From: Acidovorax sp. 69
GTDB lineage: Bacteria; Pseudomonadota; Gammaproteobacteria; Burkholderiales; Burkholderiaceae_C
DNA length: 64,000 bases
Direction: 5' to 3'
Assembly (NCBI RefSeq): GCF_002797445.1
Contig: NZ_PGEP01000001.1
Location: 4,526,501 to 4,590,500, forward strand
The number at the start of each line of letters is the position of its first letter. Position 1 is the stretch's first letter. Below, piece by piece: positions 1 through 8,636 of the stretch. The translations under genes and the position numbers were made by a program. The notes under the pieces are model-generated. The model had not been told where the DNA came from, searched no databases, and worked only from the letters and a program-made list of their open reading frames with translations.

Positions 1-2
1 TG

Positions 3-782
3 GCCCGCTTTGCCGAGTGGATTCCCAGGTGGACCGGCATCGACAACCCCATCGTGGCCAACCTGGCGGCCTTTGTGATTGCAGGCGCCATCATGTTCGT
101 GGTGGCCTGGCTGATCGAAAAACTGGTGCTGCGCCACCTCGTGAACCAGGAAGGCGCCACGCTGCTCATGGCCACGCTGGGCATCACCTACTTTCTCGAA
201 GGCCTGGGCCAGACGCTGTTTGGCAGCGACATCTACAAAATCGATGTGGGCATGCCCAAAGAGCCCATCTTCGCGTTCGACAGCGTCTTTCAGGGCGGCA
301 TCCTGATCAACAAGGAAGACGTGATCGCCGCCGCCATCGCGGCAACCCTGGTCGCCCTGCTCTCGGTGTTCTTCCAGAAAACCTCCACCGGGCGCGCACT
401 GCGTGCCGTGGCCGACGACCACCAGGCCGCGCAGTCCATAGGCATTCCGCTCAACCGCATCTGGGTGATCGTGTGGTGCGTGGCGGGTGTGGTGGCCCTG
501 GTGGCCGGGATGATCTGGGGCAGCAAGCTGGGCGTGCAGTTCTCGCTGACAACCGTAGCGCTGCGTGCGCTGCCCGTGGTGATCCTGGGCGGCCTCACCT
601 CGGTGCCCGGCGCCATCATCGGCGGCTTGATCATCGGCGTGGGCGAGAAGCTGTCGGAGGTGTACCTGGGCCCGTTTGTGGGCGGGGGCATCGAGATCTG
701 GTTTGCGTATGTGCTGGCGCTGGTGTTTCTTCTGTTCCGGCCACAAGGTTTGTTCGGAGAAAAAATCATTGATCGCGTATGA
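3..782 (+). CDS. Branched-chain/aromatic acid ABC transporter permease, LivH type (5' end outside window)
   Basis: Inner-membrane permease of a LivHMGF-type ABC importer. The frame is open from the first bases of the window, so the start codon lies upstream; 259 residues are visible. Several hydrophobic segments are seen, and the family-typical stretch ILGGLTSVPGAIIGGL lies near residues 190-205 of the visible part. The C-terminal FRPQGLFGEK is also typical of LivH. It is followed by LivM, a receptor and LivF in the same direction; the LivG ATPase is probably upstream of the window. The substrate is not evident from the permease. Association with a CoA ligase downstream favours an aromatic or other organic acid over an amino acid (inference). 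Confidence 0.9.
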   Translation, partial: ARFAEWIPRWTGIDNPIVANLAAFVIAGAIMFVVAWLIEKLVLRHLVNQEGATLLMATLGITYFLEGLGQTLFGSDIYKIDVGMPKEPIFAFDSVFQGGILINKEDVIAAAIAATLVALLSVFFQKTSTGRALRAVADDHQAAQSIGIPLNRIWVIVWCVAGVVALVAGMIWGSKLGVQFSLTTVALRALPVVILGGLTSVPGAIIGGLIIGVGEKLSEVYLGPFVGGGIEIWFAYVLALVFLLFRPQGLFGEKIIDRV

Positions 783-818
783 AATACGAGAGCAATGATT
801 TTTCGAAGGAGGCTCAAC

Positions 819-911
819 GTGCGCAGCACGTTGACTGTGGGAACGACGTTCACACAGGGCACCGCAGGTGCGCCCCCGTGCAAACGATCACACACCGCGT
901 CTAACCCATAA
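819..911 (+). other. Possible 30-codon leader ORF between livH and livM homologues
   Basis: A GTG codon at 819 is preceded by a perfect Shine-Dalgarno AAGGAGG (806-812) with a 6-nt spacer. It opens a 30-codon frame ending TAA at 909-911, 25 nt before the LivM start. The start lies inside an 8-bp hairpin (815-822/826-833, loop GCA). The peptide has no recognised family. It may be a translated spacer that couples LivH to LivM translation, or chance. Confidence 0.3.
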
Positions 912-936
912 CAAGAACGAACCCAGGAGACACACC

Positions 937-2013
937 ATGCTCTACCGCGAAAACGGCCAGTTCAAAACGAGCTACCGCGCCGACCAACAGATCTTCCCCA
1001 TCGCGCAGGACCGCATCGCCGTTGGCATCATCCTGGCCCTTGCATTCATCGTCGTGCCGGCCTTCGCCAGCGACTACATCTTTCGCGCCATCCTGATCCC
1101 CTTCGTCATCATGGCGCTGGCGGCTCTGGGAGTGAACATCCTCGTAGGCTACTGCGGCCAGATCTCGCTGGGCTCGGGCGCCTTCATGGCGGTGGGTGCC
1201 TACGGCGCCTACAACTTTTTCGTGCGCTTTCCGGGCATGCCGCTCATCCCCGCGCTGATCCTGGGCGGACTGTGCGCTACGTTCTTCGGCATCCTGTTCG
1301 GGCTGCCCAGCCTGCGCGTCAAGGGCCTGTACCTGGCCGTGGCGACGCTGGCCGCGCAGTTCTTCAGCGACTGGATGTTCCTGCGCATCAAGTGGTTCAC
1401 CAACAATTCCGACTCCGGGTCGGTCTCGGTGAACAACCTGCAAGTGTTTGGCATGCCCATCGAAAGCGCCACCAGCAAATACATCTTCTGCCTGGCGCTG
1501 CTGGTGGTCGTGGCGCTACTCGCCAAAAATCTGGTGCGCGGCGCGATCGGCCGCGAATGGATGGCCATCCGCGACATGGACGTGGCCGCCGCCGTGATCG
1601 GCATCCGCCCCATGTACGCCAAGCTCAGCGCGTTTGCGGTCAGCTCGTTCATCGTGGGCATGGCGGGCGCGCTCTGGGCCTTTGTGCACCTGGGGGCCTG
1701 GGAGCCTGCGGCGTTCTCGGTGGAAATCTCGTTCCGCTTGCTGTTCATGGTGATCATCGGCGGGCTGGGCTCCATCGCCGGGGGCTTCTTTGGCGCCGCC
1801 TTCATCGTGGTGCTGCCCATCGTGCTCAACCAGTTCCTGCCCGCCTTCATGGGGCTGTTCGGCATCGAGGTGTCCACGGCGGGTGTTTCACACGCCGAGC
1901 TGATGATTTTTGGCGCGCTGATCGTTTGGTTCCTGATCGTGGAGCCGCATGGCCTGGCCAAGCTGTGGTCCACCGCCAAGCAGAAGTTGCGCCTGTGGCC
2001 GTTCCCGCACTGA
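937..2013 (+). CDS. Branched-chain/aromatic acid ABC transporter permease, LivM type
   Basis: Second membrane permease of the importer, 358 residues. An ATG at 868 is in frame, but the ATG at 937 follows a good AGGAG (924-928), and the protein then starts MLYRENGQ, so I use 937. Multiple hydrophobic segments, the family motif GYCGQISLGSGAFMAVGAYG near residues 70-90 and VIIGGLGSIAGG near 270 support LivM. It probably pairs with the upstream LivH to form the channel. The gene follows LivH by 154 bp, a gap that holds a hairpin and a possible leader ORF. Confidence 0.92.
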   Translation: MLYRENGQFKTSYRADQQIFPIAQDRIAVGIILALAFIVVPAFASDYIFRAILIPFVIMALAALGVNILVGYCGQISLGSGAFMAVGAYGAYNFFVRFPGMPLIPALILGGLCATFFGILFGLPSLRVKGLYLAVATLAAQFFSDWMFLRIKWFTNNSDSGSVSVNNLQVFGMPIESATSKYIFCLALLVVVALLAKNLVRGAIGREWMAIRDMDVAAAVIGIRPMYAKLSAFAVSSFIVGMAGALWAFVHLGAWEPAAFSVEISFRLLFMVIIGGLGSIAGGFFGAAFIVVLPIVLNQFLPAFMGLFGIEVSTAGVSHAELMIFGALIVWFLIVEPHGLAKLWSTAKQKLRLWPFPH

Positions 2014-2145
2014 GCGCCTGACTGGCACTTATTGCGGAAACCCCTTACTCGCAATTCCCGATACGTAGACCCAGCGTTGCCGCGTTAACTGTCTGTCCAT
2101 CTGGTTTTTCCCGTGCTTCAACACATTCATCCAAAGGAGACATCC

Positions 2146-3474
2146 ATGAAGCTTTCGAAACTCGTGATCGCCGCAGCGGTGGTTGCTGCCGGTGCCTCGT
2201 CCATCACGACGAGCGCCTTCGCGCAGGCCAAGGAGCAGTTCTTCCCGCTGCTGTCCTACCGCACCGGCCCCTACGCCCCCAACGGGGTGCCATGGGCCAA
2301 TGGCAAGCAGGACTACATCAAGATGATCAACGCCCGCGACGGCGGCATCAACGGTGTGAAGCTCACTTTTGAAGAATGCGAAACCGGCTACGCCACCGAC
2401 CGGGGCGTGGAATGCTACGAGCGCCTGAAGGGCCGTCCCGGCGTGTCGCTGTTTGACCCACAAGCCACCGGCATCACCTTTGCGCTGACCGAAAAAGCCC
2501 CCGTCGACAAGATCCCGCTGATGACCTTGGGCTACGGCCTGTCGGTCGCGCAGGACGGCCAGGCCTTCAAGTGGAATTTCCCCTTCATGGGCAGCTACTG
2601 GACGGGCGCCGACATCCTGATCCAGCACATCGGCAAGACGGCTGGCGGCCTGGACAAGCTCAAGGGCAAGAAGATCGCCCTCGTGTACCACGACAGCCCG
2701 TTCGGCAAGGAGCCGATCCCGCTGCTGCAAGAGCGCTCCAAGATGCACGGCTTTGAACTGCAGATGCTGCCGGTCACAGCACCCGGCGTGGAGCAAAAAG
2801 CCACCTGGCTGCAAGTGCGCCAGAGCCGCCCTGACTATGTGCTGCTGTGGGGCTGGGGCGTGATGAACTCCACCGCCCTGAAGGAAGCCCAGGCCACGGG
2901 CTTCCCGCGCGACAAGCTGTATGGCGTGTGGTGGGCCGGTGCCGAGCCGGACGTGCGCGACGTGGGCGAAGGCGCCAAGGGCTACCACGCCCTGGCACTG
3001 AACGGCTACGGCACGCAGAGCAAAGTGATCCAGGACATCATGAAGCATGTGCACGACAAGGGCCAGGGCACGGGCCCCAAGGACGAAGTGGGCTCGGTGC
3101 TGTACACGCGTGGCGTGATCATCCAGATGCTGGCCGTCGAATCGGTACGCCGCGCACAGGAGCGTTTTGGCAAGGGCAAGGTCATGACCGGCGAGCAAGT
3201 GCGCTGGGGCATGGAAAACCTCGCCCTGGACCAGAAGAAGCTCGACGCCATGGGTTTTGGTGGCGTGATGCGCCCCGTGTCCACCAGCTGCGCCGACCAC
3301 ATGGGTTCCACCTGGTCCCGCGTGCACACCTGGGACGGCAAGAAGTGGGACTTCTCGTCCGACTGGTACCAGGCCGATGAACAGATCATCAAGCCCATGG
3401 TCAAGGCGGGCGCCGACAAGTACCTGGCCGACAAGAAGATGACGCGGCGTGAGGCGGCGGATTGCCAGTCTTGA
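2146..3474 (+). CDS. ABC transporter substrate-binding protein, LivJ type
   Basis: Periplasmic receptor of the adjacent importer, 442 residues. The ATG at 2146 follows AAAGGAGA (2132-2139); an earlier in-frame ATG at 2113 lacks this. The N-terminus is a Sec signal peptide with a probable cleavage after AFA (about residue 25). The body resembles the long receptors that accompany PaaK-type ligases, with a Leu/Ile/Val-binding fold including VYHDSPFGKEPIPLL near residue 185. It ends 226 bp before LivF. The two hairpins in that gap are consistent with receptor mRNA being more abundant than downstream mRNA. The ligand is unknown. Confidence 0.9.
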   Translation: MKLSKLVIAAAVVAAGASSITTSAFAQAKEQFFPLLSYRTGPYAPNGVPWANGKQDYIKMINARDGGINGVKLTFEECETGYATDRGVECYERLKGRPGVSLFDPQATGITFALTEKAPVDKIPLMTLGYGLSVAQDGQAFKWNFPFMGSYWTGADILIQHIGKTAGGLDKLKGKKIALVYHDSPFGKEPIPLLQERSKMHGFELQMLPVTAPGVEQKATWLQVRQSRPDYVLLWGWGVMNSTALKEAQATGFPRDKLYGVWWAGAEPDVRDVGEGAKGYHALALNGYGTQSKVIQDIMKHVHDKGQGTGPKDEVGSVLYTRGVIIQMLAVESVRRAQERFGKGKVMTGEQVRWGMENLALDQKKLDAMGFGGVMRPVSTSCADHMGSTWSRVHTWDGKKWDFSSDWYQADEQIIKPMVKAGADKYLADKKMTRREAADCQS

Positions 3475-3483
3475 TTCGGACCA

Positions 3484-3552
3484 TCCCCCTGAGGCGCTGA
3501 CGCGCCTTCCCCCTTCTCTCGAATCGCTGCGCAATTCGGGAAGGGGGACGAC
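3484..3552 (+). repeat. GC-rich imperfect palindrome downstream of the receptor gene
   Basis: A sequence of the type CCCCCTGAGGCGCTGACGCG is followed by two complementary arms (CCCCCTTCTCTCGAAT and ATTCGGGAAGGGGG). It sits directly after the receptor stop codon. A shorter relative occurs at 4518-4555 after LivF. It is terminator-like but lacks a T run. Confidence 0.55.
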
Positions 3553-3625
3553 ACCAGCGCGGCGGGGCGGCCCTTGCGCGGTGTCCCTGGCGATGGCGCT
3601 GCGACCGTTTCAACGGGGGGGTTGA

Positions 3626-3647
3626 GCGGCTGCCTTCGGGCAGCCGC
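3626..3647 (+). promoter_or_regulatory. UUCG-capped 9-bp hairpin in the receptor-livF gap
   Basis: GCGGCTGCC (3626-3634), loop TTCG (3635-3638), GGCAGCCGC (3639-3647): a perfect stem capped by the very stable UUCG tetraloop. It is immediately followed by a second, longer hairpin. It probably acts as an mRNA 3' stabiliser or processing block for the receptor transcript (inference). Confidence 0.6.
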
Positions 3648-3683
3648 CAATCCAAAGGGTTGTGCAACAACCCTTTGGATTGG
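3647..3683 (+). promoter_or_regulatory. Perfect 16-bp inverted repeat just upstream of the livF ribosome site
   Basis: CCAATCCAAAGGGTTG (3647-3662) and its exact complement (3668-3683) are separated by TGCAA. The right arm ends 3 nt before the AGGAAGG ribosome site (3687-3693) of the ATPase gene. There is no T tract, so it is more likely a stabiliser, attenuator or translational control element than an intrinsic terminator. Confidence 0.6.
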
Positions 3684-3700
3684 TACAGGAAGGCAACACC

Positions 3701-4513
3701 ATGGACTCCAACAGCAACATCGTTCTCAACGTCAACGGCATCGAAGTCATCTACAACCACGTGATCCTGGTGCTCAAGGGCGTCTCGCTGCAGGTGCGCG
3801 AGGGCTCCATCGTGGCCATCCTTGGCGGCAATGGTGCCGGGAAAACGACCACGTTGCGGGCCATCTCCAACCTGCTCAAGGGCGAGCGCGGCGAGGTCAC
3901 CAAGGGCTCCATCGAGCTGCGCGGCGAGCGCATCGAAAACCTGTCGCCCGCCGACCTGGTGCAGCGCGGCGTGGTGCAGGTGATGGAGGGCCGGCACTGT
4001 TTTGCCCACCTGACCATCGAGGAGAACCTGATGACGGGCTCGTACACCCGCACCAGCAAGGCCGAAATCGCGGCCAACCTCGAGAAGGTCTACAACTACT
4101 TTCCGCGCCTCAAGACGCGCCGCACCTCGCAGGCCGCCTACACGTCGGGCGGTGAGCAGCAGATGTGCGCCATCGGCCGCGCGCTCATGGCCAACCCCAG
4201 CATGGTGCTGCTCGACGAGCCCTCGATGGGCCTGGCGCCGCAGATCGTGGAGGAGGTGTTCAACATCGTGAAGGACCTGAACACCAAGGAGAAGGTGACC
4301 TTCCTGTTGGCCGAGCAGAACACCAACATGGCGCTCAAATATTCCGACTACGGCTACATCATGGAAAGCGGCCGCGTGGTGATGGACGGCATGGCCAGCG
4401 ACCTGGCCAACAACGAAGACGTCAAGGAGTTCTACCTGGGCGTGGGCGGCGGCGAGCGCAAGAGTTTCAAGGACGTCAAAAGCTACAAGCGGCGCAAGCG
4501 CTGGCTGGCTTGA
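3701..4513 (+). CDS. Branched-chain/aromatic acid ABC transporter ATP-binding protein, LivF type
   Basis: Cytoplasmic ATPase of the importer, 270 residues. Walker A GGNGAGKT lies at residues 42-49, the ABC signature appears as TSGGEQQ near 149, and Walker B VLLDEPSMGLAP follows at about 168. The start at 3701 is set by AGGAAGG upstream; an ATG at 3662 lies inside a hairpin and is rejected. The basic C-terminal tail (KSYKRRKRWLA) is longer than in classical LivF, as seen in LivF proteins of CoA-ligase-linked transporters. Together with LivH, LivM and the receptor it forms an importer lacking only LivG in this window. Confidence 0.93.
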   Translation: MDSNSNIVLNVNGIEVIYNHVILVLKGVSLQVREGSIVAILGGNGAGKTTTLRAISNLLKGERGEVTKGSIELRGERIENLSPADLVQRGVVQVMEGRHCFAHLTIEENLMTGSYTRTSKAEIAANLEKVYNYFPRLKTRRTSQAAYTSGGEQQMCAIGRALMANPSMVLLDEPSMGLAPQIVEEVFNIVKDLNTKEKVTFLLAEQNTNMALKYSDYGYIMESGRVVMDGMASDLANNEDVKEFYLGVGGGERKSFKDVKSYKRRKRWLA

Positions 4514-4517
4514 GGAG

Positions 4518-4555
4518 CCCCCTGCGGCGCTGCGCGCCTTCCCCCTCAGGGGGAC
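4518..4555 (+). repeat. GC-rich palindromic repeat after livF
   Basis: CCCCCTGCGGCGCTGCGCG, then CCCCCTCAGGGGG, resembles the first part of the element at 3484. It directly follows the LivF stop codon and is probably a transcription end or mRNA-stabilising structure. Confidence 0.5.
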
Positions 4556-4656
4556 GCACCCGGTGGCCTGGCAAAGCCAGTTCCACGGGTGCGCTGGTGG
4601 GTTAGCGCGGGCGACCAGGGCCGTGTTCTTTTTCAGACCTCGAACGGAATCACTCT

Positions 4657-4712
4657 CAATTTCATAGCTGCTTGCGCTTTATGGATAAGCGCTAGAGGCC
4701 AATTTCACTTTC
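4657..4712 (+). repeat. Dispersed AGCGCTT-type repeat, copy A
   Basis: Contains TCATAGCTGCTTGCGCTT, a short spacer, then AAGCGCTAGAGGCC and AATTT. It is one of eight related elements of about 50 bp in this window, with a core of two inverted AGCGCTT/AAGCGCT arms. It lies in the gap between the ATPase and PaaK-like genes. Confidence 0.7.
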
Positions 4713-4737
4713 AACCACCTCACAAGGAAACCCAGGC

Positions 4738-5985
4738 ATGAGCACGTTCTATGACGCCCTGGAAACACGCAGCCCCGCAGAGCGCGAAGCGGCGCTGATG
4801 GCTGCGCTGCCGCAGCAGATCGCCCATGCCCAGAAGGCATCGCCCGCATTTGCCAGCATCCTGGCTGGCGTGGATGCGTCCAACATCACCAGCCGCACCG
4901 CGCTGGCGCAGCTGCCCGTCACCCGCAAGTACGAACTGCTGGAGCGCCAGCAAGCGGGCCGCGCCACCAACGTGTTTGGCGGGTTCAGTGCGCTGGACTT
5001 TGGCGCGGGCATGACGCGCGTGTTCGCCAGCCCCGGCACCATCTACGAGCCCGAGGGCACACGGCCGGATTACTGGCGCATGGCGCGGGCGATCCACGCC
5101 GCAGGTTTTCGTAGCGGCGAGCTGATCCACAACAGCTTCAGCTACCACTTTGTGCCTGCGGGTTCGATGATGGAGACCGGTGCCCACGCGCTGGGTTGCA
5201 CCGTTTTTCCGGGCGGCACAGGTCAGACCGAGCAACAGGTGCAGGCCATGGCCGAGCTGCGGCCTGCAGGCTATATAGGCACGCCCAGCTTCCTCAAGAT
5301 CATTGTCGAAAAGGCCGCCGAGATGGGCATTCCCCTGCCCAGCGTGAAGAAAGCCCTGGTCTCGGGCGAGGCGTTCCCGCCCTCGCTGCGCGACTGGTTT
5401 GCCGAACGCGGCATTGCGGGCTATCAGTGTTATGCCACGGCCGACCTGGGGCTGATTGCCTATGAAACCTCGGCCCGCGAAGGCCTGGTGCTCGGTGAGG
5501 GTGTGATCGTCGAGATCGTGCGCCCCGGCACGGGCGATCCCGTACCGGAGGGCGAGGTCGGCGAGCTGGTTGTCACCACACTCAACCCCGACTACCCGCT
5601 CATCCGCTTTGGCACGGGCGACCTGTCGGCGGTGTTGCCCGGCCACTGCCCCACAGGCCGCACCGCCACCCGCATCAAGGGCTGGATGGGCCGCGCCGAC
5701 CAAACGACCAAAGTGCGCGGCATGTTTGTGCACCCCGGTCAGGTCGCCACCATTGCTCGGCGTTTCCCGCAGGTACTGCGCGCGCGCCTTGTGGTCAGCG
5801 GCGAAATGGCCAATGACCAGATGGTGCTGCAGGTCGAAACCACCGAAACCGCCGAGGGCCTGGCCCACCAGCTGGGCGACGCCATCCGCGAGGTGACCAA
5901 GCTGCGCGGTGATGTGCAGATGGTGCCCCCAGGCACGCTGCCCAACGACGGCAAAGTGATCGAAGACGCGCGCAGCTACAAATAG
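4738..5985 (+). CDS. PaaK-family aryl-CoA ligase (phenylacetate-CoA ligase-like)
   Basis: Adenylate-forming enzyme, 415 residues, which would convert an aromatic or other organic acid to its CoA thioester with ATP. The start follows ACAAGGAAA. The PaaK-type layout is visible: a degenerate phosphate-binding loop (FASPGTIYEPEG, near residue 98), a GTPSFLK segment near 182, YATADLGLIAYE near 228, and an RFGTGDLS segment near 295 carrying the ATP-ribose-binding Asp. The terminal domain ends GKVIEDARSYK. Classical PaaK has SSGTTGKPT in the loop, so this is a divergent subfamily. Its place after a Liv-type importer suggests it activates the imported acid. The actual substrate is not readable from sequence. 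Confidence 0.82.
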   Translation: MSTFYDALETRSPAEREAALMAALPQQIAHAQKASPAFASILAGVDASNITSRTALAQLPVTRKYELLERQQAGRATNVFGGFSALDFGAGMTRVFASPGTIYEPEGTRPDYWRMARAIHAAGFRSGELIHNSFSYHFVPAGSMMETGAHALGCTVFPGGTGQTEQQVQAMAELRPAGYIGTPSFLKIIVEKAAEMGIPLPSVKKALVSGEAFPPSLRDWFAERGIAGYQCYATADLGLIAYETSAREGLVLGEGVIVEIVRPGTGDPVPEGEVGELVVTTLNPDYPLIRFGTGDLSAVLPGHCPTGRTATRIKGWMGRADQTTKVRGMFVHPGQVATIARRFPQVLRARLVVSGEMANDQMVLQVETTETAEGLAHQLGDAIREVTKLRGDVQMVPPGTLPNDGKVIEDARSYK

Positions 5986-6316
5986 CCCTCTGTGTTGCCT
6001 GCGGCCGCACCCCTCGTGCGTGCCGCAACCCACGCAGAGACCGCGGGGCATTGCAAAGGCAGGAGGGATGAGGGCCGTGCCCGCCGGGGACTGCACCCAG
6101 CGGGTTTGCGGCAACGCAAGACATCCCCATTTTGGCGGTGGACGTCGCAGTGTTTACCCTAACGAATGCTGCATTTTTAATAGCAAGTAGCGCTTTATTG
6201 ACAAGCGCTTCTGGCCTATTTGGCTTAAAGACCATGCGGCGCGTGGGCTACGTAATATCCGCAATGCTCCACCAAACCCCCCTCGCTATCATGGCCCGTC
6301 ATTTACAGGAGAGATC
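5986..6316. other. Intergenic region before the first Bug receptor gene
   Basis: Holds a GC-rich imperfect hairpin around 6000-6026 that could end the ligase transcript, and one copy of the dispersed repeat (6173-6226). No ORF with a credible ribosome site is seen. The ribosome site ACAGGAGAG (6305-6313) of the next gene is at the right edge. A TTGACA hexamer lies in the repeat, but no good -10 follows. Confidence 0.5.
6173..6226 (+). repeat. Dispersed AGCGCTT-type repeat, copy B
   Basis: TTTTTAATAGCAAGTAGCGC, then TTTATTGACAAGCGCTTC and TGGCCTATTTGG: the same architecture as copy A with several substitutions. Located 90 bp upstream of the Bug receptor gene. Confidence 0.65.
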
Positions 6317-7303
6317 ATGAAAACAATGCTGAAACTCGCACTGATCGCTGCGGCCGCTGTGGCAGCCCTCGGCGCCAACGCCCAAGACTACCCCGCCAAG
6401 GACAAGACGGTCACCCTGGTGGTGCCCTTTGCAGCCGGCGGCCCCACAGACCGCGTGGCGCGCGACCTGGCAGAAGCTCTGCGCAAGCCCCTGGGCGCCA
6501 ACGTGGTGGTGGACAACACCGCCGGTGCCGGTAGCTCCATCGGCGCGGCCCGCGTGGCCCGTGCTGCGCCCGACGGCTACACGCTGCTGCTCAACCACAT
6601 TGGCATGTCCACCATGCCCGCGCTGTACCGCAAGCTCGCGTTCAGCGTGCCCAACGACTTCGAATACCTGGGCATGGTCAATGAAGTGCCCATGACGCTG
6701 ATCGCTCGCCCCACCATGCCAGCCAATAACTTCAAGGAGTTGACGGCCTGGATTCAGCAGAACAAGGGCAAGATCAACCTGGGCAACGCTGGCCTGGGCG
6801 CCGCCTCGCACCTGTGCGGCCTGATGTTCCAAAGCGCCATGCAGGTGGACATGACCGCCGTGCCCTACAAGGGCACAGCCCCCGCCATCACGGACCTGAT
6901 CGGCGGCCAGATCGACCTGCTGTGTGACCAGACCACCAACACCACCGGCCAGATCGAATCCAAGAAGGTCAAGGCCTATGCCGTGACCACCGCCAAGCGC
7001 CTGACCACGCCGGCCCTCAAGGACCTTCCCACCCTGGCCGAGTCAGGTTTGAAAGACTTCAATGTGAGCATCTGGCACGGCATGTACGCCCCCAAGGGCA
7101 CGCCGGCCGACGTGCAAAAGAAGATCAACGAAGCCCTCAAGGTGGCCCTGAAAGATCCCGAATTCATCAAGAAGCAGGAAGGCCTGGGCGCAGTGATCAT
7201 CACCGACAAGCGCGTGGACGGAGCGGAGCACAAGAAGTTCGTGGTCTCCGAGATCGAAAAGTGGGGCGCAGTCATCAAGGCAGCAGGCACCTACGCCGAC
7301 TGA
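6317..7303 (+). CDS. Bug-family tripartite tricarboxylate transporter substrate-binding protein
   Basis: Periplasmic solute receptor of the Bug (TctC) family, 328 residues. It has a signal peptide (cleavage after ANA, about residue 22), the family opening VTLVVPFAAGGPTDRVAR, and the PDGYTLLLNH segment near 90. Strong AGGAGAG upstream fixes the start. No TctA/TctB membrane partners are encoded in the window, so it is an orphan receptor, as is common in Burkholderiales. It is followed by a clear terminator and then a second Bug gene. The ligand is unknown, probably a carboxylate. Confidence 0.92.
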   Translation: MKTMLKLALIAAAAVAALGANAQDYPAKDKTVTLVVPFAAGGPTDRVARDLAEALRKPLGANVVVDNTAGAGSSIGAARVARAAPDGYTLLLNHIGMSTMPALYRKLAFSVPNDFEYLGMVNEVPMTLIARPTMPANNFKELTAWIQQNKGKINLGNAGLGAASHLCGLMFQSAMQVDMTAVPYKGTAPAITDLIGGQIDLLCDQTTNTTGQIESKKVKAYAVTTAKRLTTPALKDLPTLAESGLKDFNVSIWHGMYAPKGTPADVQKKINEALKVALKDPEFIKKQEGLGAVIITDKRVDGAEHKKFVVSEIEKWGAVIKAAGTYAD

Positions 7304-7332
7304 TGGCCTGAGACTTGTGACGACCGCATGTA

Positions 7333-7354
7333 CACAGGGCCTCACGGCCCTGTG
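7333..7354 (+). promoter_or_regulatory. 9-bp hairpin after the first Bug gene
   Basis: CACAGGGCC (7333-7341), loop TCAC, GGCCCTGTG (7346-7354). It precedes the intrinsic terminator at 7367 and probably stabilises the transcript end. Confidence 0.5.
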
Positions 7355-7366
7355 GGCTGCCCCCAG

Positions 7367-7401
7367 AACCGCTGTGCACCGCAAGGTGCCAGCGGTTTTT
7401 T
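7367..7401 (+). terminator. Rho-independent terminator
   Basis: AACCGCTG (7367-7374) pairs with CAGCGGTT (7390-7397), with an inner GCACC-GCAA-GGTGC stem, and is followed by a T run to 7401. A textbook intrinsic terminator that ends the first Bug gene transcript. Confidence 0.85.
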
Positions 7402-7547
7402 CGTGGCGACCGTGATGATCGATTCCGATGCGGTGGGTCAAACCACCCGCACCCCCCGCGTGCCGGTTCGGGTTATCCATCTGCCCCAACCGCGCCAGCC
7501 CGCGTAGAACACGGGCATACCTGCACCCACAAGTCACAAGGACCCCC

Positions 7548-8585
7548 ATGGCACACGCCTCCATCGCCCACCCTTCCCGCCGCCTGACCCTGGCCATCGC
7601 CGCCAGCGCTTGCGTGCTGGCCTGCTCCCTCTCTTTGCTCACGTCTCCCGCCCAGGCCCAGTCCGCCTGGCCCAGCAAACCTGTGCGTATCGTGGTGCCC
7701 TTCGCACCCGGAGGCACCACCGACATCCTGGCCCGCGCCATGGCGCCCGAGCTGTCCAAGGCATTCGGCCAGCAGTTCATTGTGGACAACCGTGCAGGCG
7801 CCGGAGGCAACGTGGGCGCCGAGATCGTGGCCAAGGCGCCCGGCGACGGCTACACGCTGCTCATGGGCACCGTGGGCACACACGGCATCAACCGCGCGCT
7901 GTATGCCAAGCTGCCCTACGACCCCATCAAGGACTTTGCGCCCATCACGATGGTGGCAGCGGTGCCCAATGTGATGGTGATGAACGCCGACAAGGCCAAG
8001 GCCCAGGGCATCCACAACGTGCAGGACTTCATCCGCGTGGCCAAGGCCAACCCCGGCAAGATGAACATGGCATCGAGCGGCAACGGCACGTCGATCCACC
8101 TCGCGGGCGAGTTGTTCAAGAGCATGACCGGCACCTTCATGCTGCACCTGCCCTACCGGGGCTCCGGGCCTGCGCTCATGGACATGGTGGCGGGCAACGC
8201 CGATGTGATGTTCGACAACCTGCCCTCATCGATGGCCCAGATCAAGGCCGGCAAACTCACCGCGCTGGCCGTGACCAGCTCTGAGCGCTCCAGCGCCATG
8301 CCCGAAGTCCCTACCGTAGAGCAGGCCGGTGGCCCCACCCTCAAGGGCTATGAGGCCAGCTCATGGTTCGGCCTGCTGGCACCGGCGGGCACACCGCCCG
8401 ACATCGTCAGCCGCATTCAACAGGAGGTCGCAAAGTCGCTGGCCACGCCTGCGATGAAGGAGCGTTTGGTGGCCCAGGGCGCCATTCCTGGCGGCAACAC
8501 ACCGGCTGAATTTGCCAAGCACATCGACAAGGAACACAAGAAGTGGGCGCAGGTGGTCAAGGCGTCGGGGGCGAAGGTGGACTGA
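7548..8585 (+). CDS. Bug-family tripartite tricarboxylate transporter substrate-binding protein
   Basis: Second orphan Bug receptor, 345 residues. ATG at 7548 follows ACAAGGA; an in-frame ATG at 7428 is rejected because it lies just after the terminator and lacks a ribosome site. The long signal peptide (cleavage after AQA near residue 37) has a KR-poor n-region with SRR. Family motifs [18 protein letters not shown] and [11 protein letters not shown] are present. The protein is only distantly similar to the preceding Bug, so this is not a recent tandem duplication. Confidence 0.92.
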   Translation: MAHASIAHPSRRLTLAIAASACVLACSLSLLTSPAQAQSAWPSKPVRIVVPFAPGGTTDILARAMAPELSKAFGQQFIVDNRAGAGGNVGAEIVAKAPGDGYTLLMGTVGTHGINRALYAKLPYDPIKDFAPITMVAAVPNVMVMNADKAKAQGIHNVQDFIRVAKANPGKMNMASSGNGTSIHLAGELFKSMTGTFMLHLPYRGSGPALMDMVAGNADVMFDNLPSSMAQIKAGKLTALAVTSSERSSAMPEVPTVEQAGGPTLKGYEASSWFGLLAPAGTPPDIVSRIQQEVAKSLATPAMKERLVAQGAIPGGNTPAEFAKHIDKEHKKWAQVVKASGAKVD

Positions 8586-8636
8586 GCGCCCTGCCAGGCG
8601 CTGAGACCCATCGGCCTGAACCCAGAGAGCAAAAGA

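Noticed and set aside
868..936. Longer LivM start at 868.
   Set aside because: No ribosome site, an atypical basic N-terminus, and a better-placed AGGAG before the ATG at 937.
2023..2034. TGGCAC followed by TTGC, resembling a sigma-54 promoter upstream of the LivJ-type receptor gene.
   Set aside because: GG and GC are 8 bases apart instead of the required 10, so RNA polymerase with sigma-54 would not recognise it.
6197..6202. TTGACA within dispersed repeat copy B as a promoter for the first Bug gene.
   Set aside because: No -10 hexamer at 16-18 bp, and the same part of other copies does not keep TTGACA.
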